In this document: positions 1 to 9,405 of the stretch, piece after piece
How positions within the stretch are numbered: the first letter of the stretch is position 1
Layout of the letters: every line of letters begins with the position of its first letter
DNA from: Undaria pinnatifida
Taxonomy: Eukaryota > Sar > Phaeophyceae > Laminariales > Alariaceae
DNA length: 64,000 nt
Reading direction: 5' to 3'
Assembly (NCBI GenBank): GCA_012845835.1
Contig: JABAKD010000023.1
Span: 21,050,203-21,114,202, forward strand
Notes under the pieces: model-generated
What the model was told of the DNA's origin: nothing
Databases searched by the model: none
What the model saw: only the letters and a program-made list of their open reading frames with translations
Program-made: the position numbers and the translations under genes

Positions 1-660
1 CGAGAGTATGGTGCGCGGGCACCCTAACAAGGGAATGTATTGGCTCACCAGTAAATTGGCTGTACCCTCCTCGGTGAACTACAGCGGCGGTGACAGGGAA
101 CATATCTGCCCGGCGACTGAAGCGATCGGTGAACATCAAGATGTAGGTGTTGTCTCGTGGCGTGACCGGAAGGGGGCCGAAGTAGTCAACACTGACGGCG
201 ACACCTGGACCTTTCGGTAGAGGCATTGAGATGATTGGCCAGCGGACAATCAGCCGTGGGGTTTTCCGTGCTGGGCACTTCAAGCAGTGGCAAAGCCACC
301 ATCGGGTGCACACATTCATGCCAATCCACCAAGAAAACCGCTCCAGCATGTGCAACGTGCGCGTGGTGCCAAGGTGACAAGAGGGCGTCGAATAACATGC
401 TTGCATGACCCAAGGGCGCATAAGCAGGGGGACGTAGATGCGAACCGGCTCGTCGTGTAGCAAGCAAGCAGCTCGCCCCACAGAATTGGGTTTATCATAT
501 CTTGTCGGCGGCGGTGTCGGGTTACGGACGAGTAGGACGATGTCGTCGTCGGTTGTATGTAGTCGACCCTTACTCGCCAGCTCCTGGATGTCTGATAGGG
601 AGGGACGCTTGTGGGAGGGGTAGCACGCCAAAACGTCAGACGGCATGGCCGACGGCCAGC
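1..660 (-). pseudogene. Integrase fragment (zinc-binding domain and start of catalytic core)
   Basis: Reading leftwards, the translation matches the integrase of element B: a short N-terminal stretch with a TTDDD motif, the HHCC zinc-binding region, then VSVDYFG, which carries the first catalytic aspartate of the DDE core at about 170-190. The window edge cuts the core before the second aspartate. The zinc finger has its two cysteines in CLKC, but the first histidine is tyrosine (ACYSTPSCH here, ACHSTASCH in B), which should weaken zinc binding. Frames shift within the segment, so it is not translatable as one ORF. Integrase would insert the cDNA into host chromatin. Confidence 0.85.
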
Positions 661-1689
661 CGATAGAGATGTAACGCATCGTGGCGTAGCACGTTGGCTC
701 AGTGTGCTGCTCTCGCTTCCAATCGGCATTCGAATAACATGCGAAGGAATCAGTGAACCGCAATTCAGCAGCGTCGCCGTGGGCATCCGACCTGTAGGTG
801 CAGTCGGCGTGTCACCAGGTGAAGGCGTGAGCCCTAAAAGCATAATTCCCGTAGGCTCTGTGTGATCGCGGTCGGACGGAAGGGGCACCGTGCGGACCGG
901 CGATTCGGCAAGACCAGGGGTCGCGGCGGCGGGTGGAGCCGGCCGCGGCCGTGGGACCCGCGGCCGGGTTGTAAGTCGCCTGGAAGATGGCCGAGGGGCC
1001 CCGCCGGGCTCGAAGCTATGGTCGACAGCAGGGGGTGCCTGGCCAGCTATTGTTACTGAACGCCGGCACGTCCGAGAGGAGATGCGGTCTGAAGACTGCG
1101 TCATCGTCCGGGGCGCCGGAGAGCCAGGCAAGGTAGAGACAGACGCGGTCAGGTCCGCGGGCTCAACCGAGTCAGTCCCTTGTACGGAGCTCCGGGAAGG
1201 TGTCGGTTGGGCGACTGACGTCGTGGTAGCCGGGGCTTCTACGGAGCCCTCGCTGACCGCTGTGGGTACAGTCAAAACCGAAGCGAAATCGTTGTCGGCT
1301 GCACGCGAGACCCACCCACGGCCGGGAGAGCGATCGACGGTGGCAACGGATGCAGAAACACGAGCGACGAATCTCCTGGAAGGAGTAGGAAGGTCGTCGA
1401 GTCGCATACGTGGCCCGTGTGCGCGAAAATCGCAAAAAGCCAGCAGGGGTGAAAAAGAGCCCACCCAAGGCATTGCTTTCGGTGCGGGGCATTAGCCCAC
1501 CCAAGCCGACACCCGGAATCGGAGAGGATCGAGTGTGCAGCCCGCAAGCCCTTATGAGGTATATGCCACCATCCTCAACAGGGGTGAGACTCGTCGAACC
1601 CATTGCGGTCATGTTCCGTGGCAGTCTCCGGCAAGCGAGGCAGGAGGTCAGCGTTGCCGTTCGCGCTTCCTTCGCGGTCCTCGAGTGTG
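661..1689 (-). pseudogene. Pro/Ser/Ala-rich tether between RNase H and integrase (element A)
   Basis: The minus strand is open for long stretches (for example 316-1473) but low in complexity, rich in proline, serine, alanine and arginine, with no domain I recognise. Its position between RNase H and the integrase zinc finger, and similarity to the same place in B (11250-12300), mark it as the Pol tether. A holds only about one and a half copies of the 12-residue GGL-type repeat that B carries at 12075-12245. GC content is clearly higher than in the non-element DNA of the window. Confidence 0.7.
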
Positions 1690-1990
1690 TAGTCAAAGGC
1701 GTCGAGGAACTTGGACTCGGGCGTTGTGGTCCCCCACTTTGCCTATGCTTTGCAGTGCCTTGTGGTCAGAGAATATACGGAAGCTGGTGCCCCAAAGGTA
1801 GCCGCGGAGGCGTTTGAGGGCCCAGACGATGCTGCCAGCCTCCAAAGGAAGAGGAAGCCAATGCCTTTCCGAGTCGAGCGTAGCTCGTCTGATTTAGGCG
1901 ATGGGTTTTATGGAGCCGTCCGTCTGCACCTGTTCGAGAGCGGCGCCGAACCCGTCGATGCAGGCGTCGCACTACACGTGAAACAGGCGT
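1690..1990 (-). pseudogene. RNase H domain of element A, with two nonsense codons
   Basis: The translated minus strand shows CDACIDGFGAAL near 1940-1975, the first conserved aspartate block of Ty3/gypsy RNase H, then LDSERHW, a WALKRLRGYLWG-type stretch and SDHKAL near 1745-1765. RNase H removes the RNA strand during cDNA synthesis. Two conserved tyrosine positions are stop codons: just before CDACIDG (TAG), and in the PIAYISR-type motif (TAA). The domain follows the RT thumb directly, as expected in Pol. It cannot be made from this copy. Confidence 0.85.
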
Positions 1991-2990
1991 ATGCCGTCGG
2001 TGGCGGCGTCCCAATTGGCGAAAACGAGGACCGGCGGGGTCGTGAGCTCCGCCAAGATTTCTCGCACCAATTTCTCCATAACAGGCGTGCATGCAAACTT
2101 AACCCCCTCCCGGAGGAGCGCGTTAATCGGACGAACCCTCTTCGATATGTCGGGCAAACATTTGCGGTAATAGTTGACAGCACCCATGAGTGCGCGCACC
2201 TGCTTAACGTCTGTGGGCATCGGCATATTGGCCAATGCCGGCACTTTTTCTGCGTTTGGGCGTAGGCCTGCCGGGGAAATGGAGTGGCCTAGAACGTTCG
2301 CATCGGTGGCATCTAATCGCGCCTTCGAGGGGGAAAGCTTGAGATTATGCTTCCAAGGTGCTCAAAGAGGGAACGAATGGTCCGACCATGCGCTACCGGG
2401 TCGTAATCGAACACTACGACATCGTCGAGGTATGCTGCCACCTGTTTCGAGTACTTGATCACCTCATTGATAACCTTAACGACCCACCCAGGCGAGGGGC
2501 TGCTGCCCTGAGGTATAACGAACCACTCATAAAGGCCCGTGGGTGTGCAGAACGCTGTAAGGCGAACTGTGTCCTTGTGTGCCGTTATCTGGTGGAACGA
2601 GGAAACCAAGTCGAACCGGGAAAACACCTGACCTGAGCCAAAGGAGTCCAGGACCTGGTCCACGCGGGTAATCGGCAGATGGCTAAGCTTGCTAATTTGG
2701 TTGAGCTTCTTGTAATTCACCGTGATCCCTACGCCACCAGATTTCTTCGGGATGACCACCAGCGGGCTCGAGCACAGTGAAGTGGACTGCTGGATCAGCC
2801 CATCCGCGAGGTACTGGTTAAGGGTCGCGTCCATTTCTTTGGCCAGTATAGGGTTTATGCGATGGGGCCGTGAAGTGGCCGGAGCGCTGCCCCCCGGAGC
2901 CGAGAATTCGAAGGGCATCAATGAGCAAGACTCAAAATCCGTCCTCGAGGTGTAGATCACGTCGCGAACATCGTAGATCACATCATCCAC
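1972..2990 (-). pseudogene. Reverse transcriptase of element A
   Basis: The 225-codon reading frame 2313-2990 contains the RT fingers and palm: SPLVVIPKKSGG, NYKKLNQISKL, FSRFDLVSSFHQI (catalytic Asp at residue 127), TGLYEWFVIPQG and the YLDD box at residues 187-190 with both catalytic aspartates present. After YLDDVVVF the frame shifts near 2330. A second frame (1972-2244) continues with the thumb/connection, including QVRALMG and YYRK. RT copies element RNA into DNA. This is the only RT in the two gypsy copies, because B has deleted it. The active site is intact but the protein is interrupted. Confidence 0.93.
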
Positions 2991-3639
2991 TTGTTCGATT
3001 TCCGGGGGGTCCCAGCCAGGGTCATGTAAATCGAACGCGATCTCCCGCAGGTGCGGCAGGAGTCGGGCCTAGACGCGTAAAAACGCAGAACGCTGGGCTG
3101 AGTCCAATTGTTCCATTAGCGCCGGCGAGGGCGGCGGCACGGTGGGAGCTTCCACCTCCGTGTCAGGCGAGCGCGCGACCGCAGACCTGGCTGTCCGAAG
3201 TCTGGCCAAGGCGGGCCCCCGCAGCGTGGGTGGTGTGTTGAACGGCCCCCAGCGGGACGCGCAAACGTGGGGCGTCGGCGACACCCACGAGGTCGCTTGG
3301 CTCAAGGTCTGCGACACCTGTCGAGGGAAGCTCCTGTCGCCCTGAAGCAACGAAGTGCTTCTGCCCCCAAAAAATGTCCGGCTGCGGCAGTATGTCGACA
3401 AGAATGTGTCCTGCGAGCGCAGGAGAGTCGTTACTGCGCACCAAGTTGACCGCGAGCAGTTGGGGCTCGTCCGACAAAGTGACACCTGTAGAGCCATCAT
3501 AGCGAAGGTGGAAAGCACCGTTCGATGGTGCGGGGTCGACGGCATAAGCCTCTACGCCTGCTGTGGCGTGGTGGGACAACGTCAGCTCGCCCAAAACCCG
3601 ATTATCGAGAGGACGAGGGGGCAGGGCGCGGTACGAACG
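2991..3639 (-). other. Protease-RT linker of element A
   Basis: Between the end of the protease and the RT start the minus strand encodes a linker that stays readable in the frame covering 3163-3939 (for example VRSNDSPALAGHILVDILPQPD) and then near 3070-3120 (QLDSAQRSAFLRV). The latter resembles the helix before gypsy RT palms. No independent domain is recognised. A frameshift lies between the two parts. Confidence 0.6.
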
Positions 3640-4085
3640 GGTGTTGAAGTGCATCCAGCTGTGGCGGCCCAGCAAGACAGCGTGCTGCATGACCGGTGGA
3701 GGGACCACGCATGCCCACACCGCAAGAGAGCACGTCGGGTTTTTTTCGCGGAAAAATTGGATGCTCAGGCGGATGCAGGTCGCGATCCGTAAAAGGGCGG
3801 GTTCGCCAAAACCACCCCAGGAGCGAGAGTTGCTGGACCTTTCGCATGCCGACGAAGCGCGCCTACCAGTAGCATACGGTCCAACACGTCGCGTCGGATG
3901 AAGGTTTGAGGGGCGCCAGTATCGAGGAGCGCCACACATCTGTAAGGCGAAATGGCCTCCCCTCCGCTATGTATATCAATCTCGGTAGTGAAAGAAACGT
4001 CGTCCAGCGTCACGATGACCCCGACAAGGCAGGGGCCGTGTCCTGGCAGCGCATGGCCTGAGGCGCCGTCAGAAGCAATCGCCAA
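3640..4085 (-). pseudogene. Retropepsin-like aspartic protease of element A
   Basis: The frame 3765-4085 reads TLDDVSFTTEI and then ALLDTGAPQTFI, the DTGA active-site loop of a retropepsin. After a frameshift near 3850 the next frame continues with a beta-rich stretch ending in VLLGRHSW, the conserved C-terminal ILGRDxW-type element (Asp replaced by His here). The size of about 145 residues suits a gypsy protease. It would cut the Gag-Pol polyprotein inside the particle. It lies immediately downstream of the NADAR domain. Element B keeps only the first 35 or so residues of this domain, fused to RNase H. Confidence 0.85.
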
Positions 4086-4089
4086 AACA

Positions 4090-4930
4090 TCTGGACTTTG
4101 GTCGGCGGGTATGCCCGAAACAAACAGTGAAATACCCGAAAGAGGGCCTTGTCAACCACCAACTGCGGTCGCCGAGCGCGACGACGGAGCGGATGGGATT
4201 TCGTGGATTCCGGCATCCCCGGTGGGGCTGCGAAACCGACGAGGGGAGGCCGGGTGTGGCGACCCGGCCTCCCTGTCCCGAATTGCTTCGTGAACCGCAG
4301 AAACTGCCTCACCGAGCAATGTTTCCCCTCTCCACCTGTGTGGGTCCTTGGCTCGGGGGTCGTCCGCTCGGAGATCAATACCCCACACTGGGTCCAGGGG
4401 ACTGGCCTCGGCCAAACGTTTTTTGCAAGTGCTCAAAAGGTGAAGATTCGTGGCTGGATCTTCGTAAGTTTGACGTAGGTGCCAGATAATACGGCACCTT
4501 GCCTCTCCCTGTCCCGAATAACGGAGTCAAAGTTCGCACGCCTTGACCGACGCGTTTGTGTGTGCTTGGGTCAGGCGATGACATGATGAGCTCCACCGCG
4601 CGATGGTCTTTCAAAAGCCTGGCCTTTTTGGCCATCATCCACTGCTCCGCGCAAGAATATGAGGCGTCTTCGACGACAAACGATTTGCTTCTCCCTGTCC
4701 CGAATAGCGGAGTCAAAGTTTCGCACGCCTCGACCGACGCGTTTGTGTGTGCTTGGGTCAGGCGATGACATGATGAGCGCCACTGCGCGATGGTCTTTCA
4801 AAAGCCTGGCCTTTTCGGCCATCTCACACTGCTCCGCGCAAGAACATGAGACGTCGTCGACGACAAACGACGAAGGAGACCACTGCGAAAAGTAGGATAA
4901 CGGCTACCAGAACAACACCACTTTGTCTGT
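4090..4930 (-). pseudogene. NADAR (YbiA/DUF1768-like) domain of element A, internally duplicated
   Basis: The minus strand from 4930 reads VVLFW, a stop codon, SPSSFVVDD, CAEQ, MAEKARLLKDHRAV, a KRVGRGVR block, and finally (frame 4152-4436) AEASPLDPVWGIDLRADDP and LLGEAVSAV. These are the signature blocks of NADAR domains: AEQ-x-MMA, a K-x-x-GR motif, SPxDxxWGIG and NxLGxALxxVR. NADAR enzymes cleave N-glycosidic bonds. E. coli YbiA acts on riboflavin-pathway intermediates, and other members remove ADP-ribose from guanine. Here the domain sits between the Gag zinc knuckle and the protease. A 186-bp tandem duplication repeats the AEQ-to-GR part and a frameshift follows, so this copy is inactive. 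Confidence 0.85.
4505..4876. repeat. 186-bp tandem duplication inside the NADAR domain of element A
   Basis: Two adjacent copies, 4505-4690 and 4691-4876, share the run CTCCCTGTCCCGAATA, the GGGTCAGGCGATGACATGAT segment and the GCTCCGCGCAAGAA segment in the same order. The length is 62 codons, so the duplication was in frame when it arose. A one-base deletion in the left copy (AGTTCGCACG against AGTTTCGCACG) later broke the frame. Element B has a single copy at the same place. Confidence 0.88.
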
Positions 4931-6419
4931 GGAGTATTCGGGAGAAGGGTCAAACGTCGACGGCGCCAACCCGTCGGAGGCTGTGTTAGGAATATCGGTC
5001 TGCAATGCCCCCGTCTGGGAACACCAGTCCTCGGCACGTTGGGCCCGTAGCGTCCCCCACTGGGAACACCCGGCCTCGGGATCACGACGCGAGTCCGAAC
5101 TCTCGGCGTCGTGGCCTTGTCGCTCTTTGGCGTAAAATCGCAAGAAGCAGCTCTCGCTGCGTCCGAAGGGACAGGGGGCTCGAAGCTGTTTCTGCTTGAT
5201 GAGAGGCGCGATTCTTCCGTGCTTCCACGGAAATAGCGTCCAGCTGATCGGCCTGGAGATCGTGGCATCACCACTGGCCCGTCGCACAGTGTCGGATTTC
5301 TCTCCTGTACCACTGGGGCAAACGTAGCCTGATGCACGTGGGTTAGCGCGCCTAAAGACGAGCCAGGGCCAGTAGACCCTGTGGGCGTCTTCAAGAGGGG
5401 GGCTCGGGCAGGTGGTTATATATTTCTTGCCCGAGGAGGCTCGTTTCCGTTAGCCCTCTTGGAGGAGGGAGACGAGATAGCTGAGCTTGTCTACTCCTCC
5501 GTGATGGGAAAAAGTATAAAGCGCCCGCTACTATCGCGAGGAAACACCGGATCGAACCTGGAACAAACTCTCGGTGTATGAGGGTTGGCTTTCCCTCGCC
5601 TCAACCCAACCGCCTCTTCGCGATCGGGAAGAAGTGGATATGAACCCGCTTGCGTATGAGGGTGATGAGTCGTCACCGCAGCCTTTTTGTTTGCACGACG
5701 CATGCCTGAGGGGAGCGTGCGAGTCGCAGGCTCCTGTACCATGGTTGAAGGGGGCAGCGTCAGGGGCGCGTGACCCCATGGCCGAGTGTGAGCTGCGGCA
5801 GGGAGGAACGGCGCTGGAAGCGCGGGTTCTCGTCGCCGAACTCGGACCGTGGCCGAGGGGAGCGGCGCTGCGAGCGCGCACTCCCTTCGTTGAAAATTTA
5901 ACCTGGCTGAGGGGGGGAACGCTCGAAGCGCTGGTCCCCACCGCCGGTACCTCGCAGTGAAGAACGTTAGCAGACGTCGTAGGAGCCCGAGGTCTCTCAA
6001 CAGGAAGAATTTGTGCCGCGCTGCGACAGGCGAGCAACAGGTACTCGAGCATCCTGCAAAACCAAAGGAGGTGTCCCCGACAGTGCCGTCGGCGGACGAG
6101 CCGGAGGTGCCGTTCCGCCGTCGCGCTGTCCGTTGCCCGTGCGAAAGGTACCCGGTTGGCGCGCGTTGAGGTTCCCACCCGGATTGTGGGTTGCCCCGGA
6201 GCGCTTCCACGGGGCAGTCGCGGGAGCCGAAGAGGCGGGCGAGGGTGAGACACCACCATGTGCCCAGGCGCGTATGGGCTGTTGTGGTTACCACAGTGAC
6301 TGTGGTTACCACTGTGATTGTTTACCTCACCCTGGGCTCGGTGATACCCTCGCGATTGATTTGAACGGTATCGGCGGTTTTCGTTGTGGGTATGCGAACG
6401 AGAAGACTTTCCGTTGCGT
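4931..6419 (-). other. Gag-Pol linker of element A (low-complexity, repeat-bearing)
   Basis: This stretch joins the zinc knuckle to the NADAR domain. Near 4990-5090 are two copies of a short unit whose plus strand reads GGGAACACC with a CCTCGG-type flank; they encode a WCSQ-G-L-Q-type motif. Between 5400 and 6400 the minus strand is rich in Ser, Ala, Pro and Arg and shows no known fold, and frames change several times. The matching region of B (13440-15430) has an expanded set of the same units. I see nothing in it that is independent of the element. Confidence 0.6.
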
Positions 6420-6620
6420 CGTTAGCTAGTCATACGTGCTTGCCACCATCTGTAAGCGCCGTCGTCACTGAGTTGGCCGAGTTCAGGGTTTCGACAGCCG
6501 CTCGCGTTGATAAAAGGGTGCCTACAGCAACGAAATGAGTGTGCGTTTTCGTGGCAGTATGCGGAGCAGTGCAGGTTGCCGCTGTTGTGCCGATATTTAC
6601 GCCAGCACATACTCGCACTA
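6420..6620 (-). pseudogene. Gag nucleocapsid zinc-knuckle remnant (element A)
   Basis: The minus strand encodes CSAYCHENAHSFRCCRHPF followed by NPELGQLSDDGAY. The same block in element B reads CLNCHEDNHS, a frameshift, then KHCRHPF, which is a CX2CX4HX4C zinc knuckle. In A the first cysteine pair is spaced by three residues rather than two. Zinc knuckles bind element RNA for packaging. The capsid part of Gag that should precede it is missing, since the LTR starts only about 25 bp further on. Confidence 0.7.
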
Positions 6621-6640
6621 TAGATGGGCCACGGTAAAGT

Positions 6641-6900
6641 TATAGGGGGGACACAGAGTGCCCCCTGCAGGTCTGCCAATTCAGCAGGTTCTCGGAGAGT
6701 ACTCACTTTCTTTGCCTTCGTAGAGACGTTGCTTTATTCGATTCCACCAGAGCCCCGGATAGCTTCTGAGATCGGAGGCTCGTGCCTCCGATCTATTTCC
6801 TAACTTTCCCGAATATAAAACGCCAACCTTATCATACGAAACCCATCCAAATGATCTCAAATTCGGATAATTCCAGGACTTTCGAGGCCGTATCTTAACA
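6641..6900 (-). repeat. LTR between elements A and B
   Basis: On the minus strand this 260-bp segment begins TGTTAAGATACGGCCT. It holds a TATA-like TTTTATATTC, a perfect hairpin (ATCGGAGGC, ACGA, GCCTCCGAT), an AATAAA polyadenylation signal near 6735-6745, and a CTGCAGGGGGCAC end. The copy at 42197-42450 has the same layout and length, which identifies it as an LTR. Upstream on the minus strand is a purine-rich AGGGTGGGCT, a possible polypurine tract belonging to B. The segment would therefore serve as 3' LTR of B and 5' LTR of A. Confidence 0.75.
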
Positions 6901-7790
6901 CAAGCCCACCCTGATGAGTCGCATATGCAGGAATATGAGAGATTCGGGGAAACTCCGGTTCAACGAGCTAGACCAAGAGTTGAAGATGCGGCTCCTCAAA
7001 ACCCACTGCCACACCTCTAACTGTCTGGCTATGGAGCCAGGAACACGCGAAGAAAAGCAGTTGAAAGAAACGCAGACCCTACAACAAAGCAAAAGTCACC
7101 CATTGAAAACCTGCAGCGTGCCGCCGGTGTGGCGGGGGGGGCAGAAAAGGCTCTAGAACCTGCCGTGTGTCGCCGGTGTGGCGGCAGGGGGCAGGAAAGG
7201 CTCTACGGCAAACCAACCACAGATAAGGTAATATAGCGAGGCGATCCCTCGTCGATATGGAGGGGAACACAGGCGCTAACACAAGGGAGAAGTCACGCAA
7301 AAAACCTCCCGCGGGCCATCGGCAAGGCGGGGGGTTGGACGAGGAGACGACAAATGCCCGGGATGGAAGGTGGCAACACTTACAGCCCCGCTAGGGGGGG
7401 AAGTGTTTAGACGAAAAAACAAAGTAGAACAAATACAACGCACAAAAGATAAACGATGACACCCAGACCCGTACATAGCCCTGTACCACGTTACGCGCGA
7501 ACAGGGTACCCTGGTCGCCCCCCCGCTCTGGGCTGAGGAGGGCGTCGGCAGGGCAAAATTGAACAATGACGAAAAGGCAACAGCTCTGCACCTCAGACAG
7601 CGGCGTTTTACCCGAACCCTGACCCGGCACTGAGCAGGGGGTTCGGCAGGACAGAAATAAAATTTAATGGTAGAACCGCCCCAAAACCCGACGAAGACCC
7701 TCAGGACACTACGAACAACCCAAAGCCAAAGACTCAAAACTCAAAACCCCAAAGTTGAAGAACTATCGAAGATCGGTGGCGGCGTGAAAG
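6901..7790 (-). other. 3' non-coding region of element B
   Basis: It follows the TGA stop at 7791-7793 on the minus strand and runs to the LTR. There is no credible ORF. It holds two tandem copies of a unit of about 48 bp at 7108-7203, each with GCCGGTGTGGCGG and AAAGGCTCTA, and a purine-rich stretch beside the LTR at 6901-6912. G-runs near 7390 and 7515-7525 are prominent. Confidence 0.6.
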
Positions 7791-8012
7791 TCAACTAGCC
7801 ATGGCCGCGCCTCGAGATTCGCCTACGTTACATTGGATTCCCCGAGGAAACGCACTGGCGATGTGAACTTGCACGCACCAAGAGCCTCGTACGGCTCCCG
7901 TCGAAGTCGTGTAGCGCGCCGGGGGAAGAGGAAGTTTAATCGGCCCCGGGTCGTCCAGAAAGCGGAACAGGTATACCTTGTCCTCCGTAGTGCTCGCGCT
8001 GATTTTTCCAAG
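7791..8012 (-). pseudogene. Last 70 or so codons of the element B polyprotein (beyond the insertion)
   Basis: The minus strand resumes with WWLGKISAS and ends at a TGA at 7791-7793 after ESRGAAMAS. It includes YLFRFLDDPGPIKLPLP and RYTTSTGAVRGSW, a small barrel-like tail after the chromodomain. The Trp-Trp pair that abuts the insertion is repeated on the other side at about 9397-9405, inside the target duplication. The ORF was therefore continuous before insertion. Confidence 0.8.
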
Positions 8013-8021
8013 CCACCATAA

Positions 8022-8576
8022 GAGCAATGGCCGAGATCGGGTACACCCGATCGACCGATAGCCGTTATCGGGTACCCCTTGAACACACAGTCCCACAACG
8101 AATCAGGACGACATCTCACTGGTCGAAACCACACCGCACCCGAACACAGCCGCATGTCCATCGGGTGCACCCGATTATGGCTGAACAAGTCCTCGAAATG
8201 TACCCCACTCGCATACAAGCCACCCGATTATGGCCGGACTACTCGACCACCAGCCCACACGCACACACGCACGCGCAGCGGGGGCGAACACGCGCGACGT
8301 CACGAGGCGGGGCATTGTTTGTTCTTTCGTCTCGGAGCTCTTTTTCCGGAGCTCTTTTTTGTGGACCATGAAGTCGCAGTTAGCACCCCTACACACAAGG
8401 CACAGAAGCGCATCTATGCAGACGGCTTAGACATAGATCACAGACTACCTGGGCACGGACACGGCACGAGAAGGGCTAATGATTCAGATGCTCCTTTCCA
8501 AATGGCATCTGTCAGGGAGATGTGTTCGTGGCGTGGCGGGCCCGAGAAATGTATTGCCGCCACCTGTCACATCACA
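8022..8576 (+). repeat. Left terminal inverted repeat arm
   Basis: It pairs base for base with the complement of 8842-9396. It carries two 16-bp near-perfect or perfect palindromes, ATCGGGTACACCCGAT (about 8036) and ATCGGGTGCACCCGAT (about 8159), and two CACCCGATTATGGC direct repeats. These may be transposase-binding sites. The ORFs seen here are mirror images of those in the right arm and are not genes. Confidence 0.88.
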
Positions 8577-8841
8577 ACACCAGCGACAGCCGAGAACACA
8601 CAAAATTGGCAACACAACGCAACATGTGCACGAATATACATGAGACTCCACACATAACATGAAGCACTGCTGTGTACAGGACTCCTGGAGTTTGGCCATT
8701 GCAAAACTAATTCCCATGTAAGAGAGGTACAATCACGACCCACAGAGCTATTCCTGAAGACGGCGTTCCTGCAGGGCACCTGTTAGCGAGACCTAGGAAA
8801 TCATTTGACTCAAATCATTTGATCAAATCATTTCTCGGGGT
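8577..8841. other. Core of the inverted-repeat element, no coding capacity
   Basis: 265 bp of single-copy sequence between the arms. It includes three close ATCATTTG-type words near 8799-8832. No ORF resembling a transposase is present. Confidence 0.7.
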
Positions 8842-9396
8842 GTGATGTGACAGGTGGCGGCAATACATTTCTCGGGCCCGCCACGCCACGAACACATCTC
8901 CCTGACAGATGCCATTTGGAAAGGAGCATCTGAATCATTAGCCCTTCTCGTGCCGTGTCCGTGCCCAGGTAGTCTGTGATCTATGTCTAAGCCGTCTGCA
9001 TAGATGCGCTTCTGTGCCTTGTGTGTAGGGGTGCTAACTGCGACTTCATGGTCCACAAAAAAGAGCTCCGGAAAAAGAGCTCCGAGACGAAAGAACAAAC
9101 AATGCCCCGCCTCGTGACGTCGCGCGTGTTCGCCCCCGCTGCGCGTGCGTGTGTTGCGTGTGGGCTGGTGGTCGAGTAGTCCGGCCATAATCGGGTGGCT
9201 TGTATGCGAGTGGGGTACATTTCGAGGACTTGTTCAGCCATAATCGGGTGCACCCGATGGACATGCGGCTGCGTTCGGGTGCGGCGTGGTTTCGACCAGT
9301 GAGATGTCGTCCTGATTCGTTGTGGGACTGTGTGTTCAAGGGGTACCCGACAACGGCTATAGGTCGATCGGGTGTACCCGATCTCGGCCATTGCTC
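8842..9396 (-). repeat. Right terminal inverted repeat arm
   Basis: Reverse complement of 8022-8576, ending with ATTGCTC at 9396 and followed by the 9-bp duplication. The few visible differences from the left arm are single substitutions and one missing CA within the ACACACGCA stretch near 9150. Confidence 0.88.
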
Positions 9397-9405
9397 CCAC
9401 CATAA

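Larger units (their letters stand above)
1..6900 (-). mobile_element. Ty3/gypsy chromovirus-type element A, 3' end outside window
   Basis: The minus strand carries, from 6900 leftwards: a 260-bp LTR, a zinc-knuckle remnant, a long linker, a NADAR domain, aspartic protease, RT, RNase H, a proline/serine-rich tether and the start of integrase, which runs off the left edge. The order PR-RT-RH-INT is that of Ty3/gypsy. Close similarity to element B (from 10620 upward) shows the missing part should hold the integrase C-terminus and a chromodomain. The copy is dead: reading frames change repeatedly and several tyrosine codons have become stops. Most of Gag upstream of the zinc knuckle is absent, because the LTR lies almost directly beside it. 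B keeps about 2 kb of Gag there. Confidence 0.9.
8022..9396. mobile_element. 1375-bp inverted-repeat transposable element, Mutator-like signature
   Basis: Terminal inverted repeats of about 555 bp (8022-8576 and 8842-9396) start and end with GAGCAATGGCCGAGATCGGG and its complement. A perfect 9-bp direct duplication CCACCATAA flanks the element (8013-8021 and 9397-9405), and removing one copy restores the host polyprotein frame. By eye the arms differ at only a handful of positions, so the insertion is young compared with its host. Long inverted repeats and 9-bp duplications are typical of Mutator-like elements. The 265-bp core (8577-8841) has no transposase, so this is a non-autonomous copy. 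Confidence 0.9.

Noticed and set aside
316-1473. 385-codon minus ORF as an independent gene
   Set aside because: It is the low-complexity tether plus the integrase region of gypsy A read in one lucky frame; the integrase motifs fall in more than one frame.
8079-8657. 192-codon plus ORF and its mirror on the minus strand (8823-9188)
   Set aside because: Both lie in the inverted-repeat arms and continue gypsy or arm sequence; no transposase motif.
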